Source: Lentzea aerocolonigenes
GTDB lineage: Bacteria > Actinomycetota > Actinomycetes > Mycobacteriales > Pseudonocardiaceae
Length of the DNA stretch: 64,000 nucleotides
Direction of reading: 5' to 3'
Assembly: GCF_000974445.1 (NCBI RefSeq)
Contig: NZ_BBOJ01000005.1
Location: 248,001 to 312,000 of the forward strand
Shown: piece by piece, positions 60,891-64,000 of the stretch
How the letters are laid out: the number at the start of each line of letters is the position of its first letter
Position numbering within the stretch: the stretch's first letter is position 1
Translations under genes and position numbers: made by a program
Notes under the pieces: generated by a model
What the model was told of the DNA's origin: nothing
The model's input: only the letters and a program-made list of their open reading frames with translations
Databases searched by the model: none

Positions 60891-63007
60891 AAAAGGCCGT
60901 GCACCGCAACACCGTGTCCGGAACGGTCTATGGCCAGGTTGTGCAAGCCCGCACGGTCACCGCCGACACCATCGTTCTGAACTCTTCCGAGCGCCGCGTA
61001 CTGGTGCCTCGACAGCTTCCGCCGCCCACGCGCACGTGGGTCGACCGCGCGGACGAACTGGACCGGCTGGACCGCTTGCTCACGACGGCGGACCCGACTC
61101 GCGTCGTGGTGACTGGCCTGGGCGGTGTCGGCAAGACCGGCTTGGCGGTGCGGTGGCTCGACGCGCATCACGAGCTCCACCCCGACGGCGTACTGCACAC
61201 CGACCTCAACGGCTGGAGCGGTCACCTGCCGCCGGTCACCGGCCAGGTCCTGGCCGGATGGCTCCGGGCGCTCGGTGTCGCCGCCGACGACCTGCCGGGT
61301 GAGGCTGCCGAACTGATCGGGCTGTACCGGACCGTGACCGCCGGCAAGGCGATCGCAGTGCTCGTCGACAACGCCCGCTCCGCCGAGCAAGTGCGGCCCC
61401 TGATACCCGCCACGACGCGCGGCACGATCCTGGTAACCAGCCGCCGCAGGCTCACCGGTCTGGCTCTCGCGGGCTTCCGTCACCTCGACCTCGGCTGCTT
61501 CCCCGCGGCCACCGGCGCTGCACTTCTGGCCAGCTTGCTCGACGAGGACCGACAACCTCTCGGCGAGGACCTGCTCCACGCGCTGGCCGCCCGCTGTCAC
61601 GGGCATCCGCTGGCCTTGACCATCGCCGGGGCCCACCTCTCCGCGCATCCCCAACGCGACCCGGCACGCCTGATTGCCCGCCTGACCCGCCTCGCCGAGG
61701 CGTCCGCCGCTGGGGACCCGTACGAGCTATCCATCGAAGGAGTGCTGCAGATGACCTATGAAGACCTTGACGCCACCACTGCCCGGCTCTACCGGAGCCT
61801 GGCCGAGCACCCCGGTCCTGAGTTCACCGCCGAGCCGCTCGCCGCCGGGCTCGGAGTGCCGGTCACCGAGGTTGAATGCGGGCTCGCCCGGCTGGTGGAG
61901 GCCAACTTGGTTACCGAGACCGGGGACGAGCGCTACCGGCCGCACGACGTCGTGGGCGAGCACATGCGGGCCTTGGCCGGCGAGGATGACCAAACTGAGC
62001 GGCTGGCGGTGCGGCGCCGGATGATCGACTGGTATCTGCGGCGCGCGGCGGAAGCCGACAAGGTCATCAACCCTTTCCCACGTCGATTCAGCGACGTCTA
62101 CGTCGGCCTGGACACGGGCGTGTTCGCCGACGCCAAGGCCGCTTTGGACTGGGCCGAGATCGAACGCACCAACATCCTCGCGGCTCAACAGGCCGCCGCG
62201 GACCAGGGCTGGACGGAGCTGGTGTACCAGTTCGGCGAGGTTCTGTGGAATGCGCTGCGCCCCAACTACACCGCGGGTGAGCTGGTGCGCTCGCAGGTCC
62301 TCGGGGCCGATGCCGCCGCCGACGCCGGGCACATCCTGGAGGTCGTCTGCCGCATCCGGCAGGGTTTCGGCGAGACCAACCTCGGCGACCACGAGGCGGC
62401 CATCGTCACCTGCACCATCGCCGTCGAACGTGCTGCTGAACTCGGCGACCCGTGGCTGCAATCCGGCGCGTTGTCCACCCGCGCCCGCGCCCACCTCAAA
62501 GCCGACGATCCGCGCGCTGCGCTGCCGGATCTGCACCGGGCCCTGGAATTCGCCGAGGAGATGAACGACGCCCGCAGCATCGCATTGCGGCACCGCCGCC
62601 TCGGCGAAACCGCCCTGCACCCCAAGATCGCCGACGCCCGGCTCGCACTCCACCACCTGCGGCTGGCGGCGAGCATGTTCACCGGCATCGGGGACGACAT
62701 CGGCCACGCCCGCACCGTCCTGCACCTGGCGCGGGCTCTGACCCTCAACGGGCAAGCGGCCGAGGCGGTGTCCGAACTGGTCGCGATCGAGCAGACGGTG
62801 CGCGACTACGGCTCGGTCGGCTACCTCGCCGACCTGTGCACCGCGCTCGGCGAGGTCCACGTCGCGCTCGGCGACACCGCCGAGGCCCGCCGCCACTACG
62901 GCCAGGCTATCGACTGCTACACCGCCGCCGGCCCCGGCGCAGACAAGAGCAAGGCCGCCGTCATCGACCGGCGCGACGCGCTCGGTTGCGACCAACCGAC
63001 CGCCTGA
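60887..63007 (+). CDS. STAND NTPase (NB-ARC) with TPR repeats
   Basis: 706 residues from GTG 60887, which overlaps the methyltransferase stop. N-terminal NTVSGTVYGQVVQARTVTAD is a beta-hairpin motif common ahead of actinobacterial STAND ATPases. The NB-ARC core has Walker A TGLGGVGKTGLA, Walker B KAIAVLVDNA, sensor ILVTSRRRLTGL, and GHPLALTIAGAHL. A winged-helix-like part follows, then TPRs (about 390-690). No nuclease or TIR effector is fused, so the partner methyltransferase or downstream gene may be the effector. The family includes regulators and anti-phage sensors. Confidence 0.87.
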   Translation: MKKAVHRNTVSGTVYGQVVQARTVTADTIVLNSSERRVLVPRQLPPPTRTWVDRADELDRLDRLLTTADPTRVVVTGLGGVGKTGLAVRWLDAHHELHPDGVLHTDLNGWSGHLPPVTGQVLAGWLRALGVAADDLPGEAAELIGLYRTVTAGKAIAVLVDNARSAEQVRPLIPATTRGTILVTSRRRLTGLALAGFRHLDLGCFPAATGAALLASLLDEDRQPLGEDLLHALAARCHGHPLALTIAGAHLSAHPQRDPARLIARLTRLAEASAAGDPYELSIEGVLQMTYEDLDATTARLYRSLAEHPGPEFTAEPLAAGLGVPVTEVECGLARLVEANLVTETGDERYRPHDVVGEHMRALAGEDDQTERLAVRRRMIDWYLRRAAEADKVINPFPRRFSDVYVGLDTGVFADAKAALDWAEIERTNILAAQQAAADQGWTELVYQFGEVLWNALRPNYTAGELVRSQVLGADAAADAGHILEVVCRIRQGFGETNLGDHEAAIVTCTIAVERAAELGDPWLQSGALSTRARAHLKADDPRAALPDLHRALEFAEEMNDARSIALRHRRLGETALHPKIADARLALHHLRLAASMFTGIGDDIGHARTVLHLARALTLNGQAAEAVSELVAIEQTVRDYGSVGYLADLCTALGEVHVALGDTAEARRHYGQAIDCYTAAGPGADKSKAAVIDRRDALGCDQPTA

Positions 63008-63025
63008 ACCACGAACAGGAGCGAA

Positions 63026-63040
63026 CGGCGTAAGACGCCG
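63026..63040 (+). terminator. Short hairpin after the STAND gene
   Basis: CGGCGT-AAG-ACGCCG, a 6-bp stem with a 3-nt loop 19 bp after the stop codon. A weak terminator candidate. Confidence 0.45.
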
Positions 63041-63239
63041 ACTCGTCAACGGCGTCAGGAACCGAAGATCGCCGGAGGCAAGCCTGTCCGGTTGTGCATC
63101 AGCGGAATCTGCGGCGAAGGTCTTGGATGAGGCTGATCGCAGCTGACGGTGCGTTGCCCAGCGAAGGCTCCCGGCCGCACACCGTGCCTCGCGGCTGGCT
63201 GTCGGGCGGACACCGTCACGATCAAGGCGACATGAGCGG

Positions 63240-64000
63240 ATGTCCCGCTCAGCCGCTCGCGGCATCAAGGCAGCGTGCGGAACCGTCGATGGGCAGAAGG
63301 TGGAAGCACTCGCAGCGGGAAGTCGTACCGAGCAGGTCAACGCTCCGGTCGGGGTCTACGTGGACTTCGAGAACCTGGTCTGCGGCGCGGGCCGAGGGCT
63401 AGCTGGTCGCGCCAACCCGGTGCCCTACGCGGCCATTACCCGGCTGTGCCGCGACTACGGCAACGCGGTCATCCGCCGCGCATACGCGGACTGGGCAAAT
63501 CCACAGTTCGGGCGCTACCAGCAGGACCTGGCGATGAACGGTGTCGACCTGATCCAGGTGGCACGCTTCGGCACCGCCCGCAAGAACGCCGCCGACATCC
63601 GCATGGCGGTCGACGCGATGGAAACGCTGATCACCCATCCCGAAGTCAGTGTGTTCGTGCTGGTCGCCGGCGACGGCGACTACACCCCGCTGGTGCAGCG
63701 GCTGCGGGAGTTCGGCAAGCACGTCGTCGGTGTGGGCACCGAGGCCAACGCTAGCCCGCGGTTGGTGTCGGTGTGCTCGGAGTACAAGTACTGGGGCACC
63801 CTGGTCGCTCAGGCCCAACCCGAGCCCGGCGATCATCTAGCCGACGAGTTCGACATCAACACCGCCGAGAACCTGTTGGTCACGGTGATGGAGCAGTCCA
63901 CCGTCGCCACCCCGACAGCTGCATGGGTGAAGAGTAAGATGATCTCCCTCGACCCGGCGTTCGACGAGCGCAACTACGGCTGCCGCAGCTTCCGCGACTT
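63240..64000 (+). CDS. NYN-domain RNase with OST-HTH/LOTUS domain (3' partial)
   Basis: The frame is open from ATG 63240 (or GTG 63300) to the right edge. NYN/LabA nuclease motifs: GVYVDFENLVCGAG, NAADIRMAVDAM, and VLVAGDGDYTPLVQ with the acidic residues of the PIN-like site. The segment NLLVTVMEQSTVATPTAAWV KSKM is the start of an OST-HTH/LOTUS RNA-binding domain, which continues past the edge. It would cut structured RNA (family inference). It lies 230 bp downstream of the STAND gene on the same strand and may be part of the same system. Confidence 0.82.
   Translation, partial: MSRSAARGIKAACGTVDGQKVEALAAGSRTEQVNAPVGVYVDFENLVCGAGRGLAGRANPVPYAAITRLCRDYGNAVIRRAYADWANPQFGRYQQDLAMNGVDLIQVARFGTARKNAADIRMAVDAMETLITHPEVSVFVLVAGDGDYTPLVQRLREFGKHVVGVGTEANASPRLVSVCSEYKYWGTLVAQAQPEPGDHLADEFDINTAENLLVTVMEQSTVATPTAAWVKSKMISLDPAFDERNYGCRSFRD

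Noticed and set aside
1-64000. CRISPR array or cas genes
   Set aside because: No regularly spaced direct repeats and no Cas-type motifs were seen.

Overview
The window is high-GC, gene-dense actinobacterial DNA. The mix of GAF-ANTAR and STAS regulators, AI-2E transporter, membrane desaturases, stand-alone TPR regulator, DUF2637/SpdB-like integrative-element protein and Streptomyces-like codon use suggests a filamentous actinomycete, most likely Pseudonocardiales (Lentzea/Saccharothrix/Actinosynnema-like). The family assignment is inference; no rRNA or taxonomic marker is present.

Layout. 0-8.6 kb: a c-di-GMP and phosphorelay block (PAS-GGDEF-EAL protein cut by the left edge, REC-PAS-histidine kinase, stand-alone HPt protein, large membrane hybrid kinase). 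8.7-17.1 kb: a type IV pilus-like cluster (prepilin peptidase, three minor prepilin-like proteins, PilC, PilB, PilT, major prepilin), followed by a membrane GGEEF cyclase to 18.5 kb. 18.5-20.1 kb is decayed DNA with a LysR tail and one copy of a ~210-bp dispersed repeat. 20.1-29.4 kb is a stress-signalling block: three GAF-ANTAR proteins, a flavin/PPOX-like protein, a GAF kinase-like protein, a STAS protein, a TPR regulator, a tiny sigma-region-4 protein and DUF5994-like genes. 29.5-33.1 kb is a translationally coupled glycosyltransferase / six-hairpin protein / GH130-like operon. 33.0-41.9 kb holds two membrane desaturases, an HPF-like protein, an AI-2E transporter, and a TetR-controlled SDR stub / oxidoreductase / hydrolase operon.

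From ~42.0 kb the window becomes an accessory island: second repeat copy, SpdB-like gene, then a defence-like region. It contains a minus-strand set (GHKL ATPase with C-terminal PD-(D/E)xK-like motif, ApeA-like HEPN protein, AbiGi-like partner) divergent from a Gabija-like pair (OLD-type ATPase/TOPRIM plus UvrD-like helicase), then an HNH protein, a HEPN pair, a HEPN/Toprim protein, a TIR protein and a DUF6236-like protein. Three fragments of the 3' end of rlmN lie between modules, suggesting repeated module exchange at that gene. The right end carries two small genes with LexA-box-like palindromes and a SAM methyltransferase / STAND NTPase / NYN-OST-HTH locus that runs off the edge.

The two most original signals are: (1) all four DUF5994-type gene starts (two of them truncated copies) carry the same hairpin just upstream of the start codon with the Shine-Dalgarno in its apical loop, and two of them plus a third locus share a promoter with invariant 14-bp spacing; (2) the rlmN 3'-end scars that partition the defence modules, one of them a mosaic with the methyltransferase gene found 8 kb downstream.
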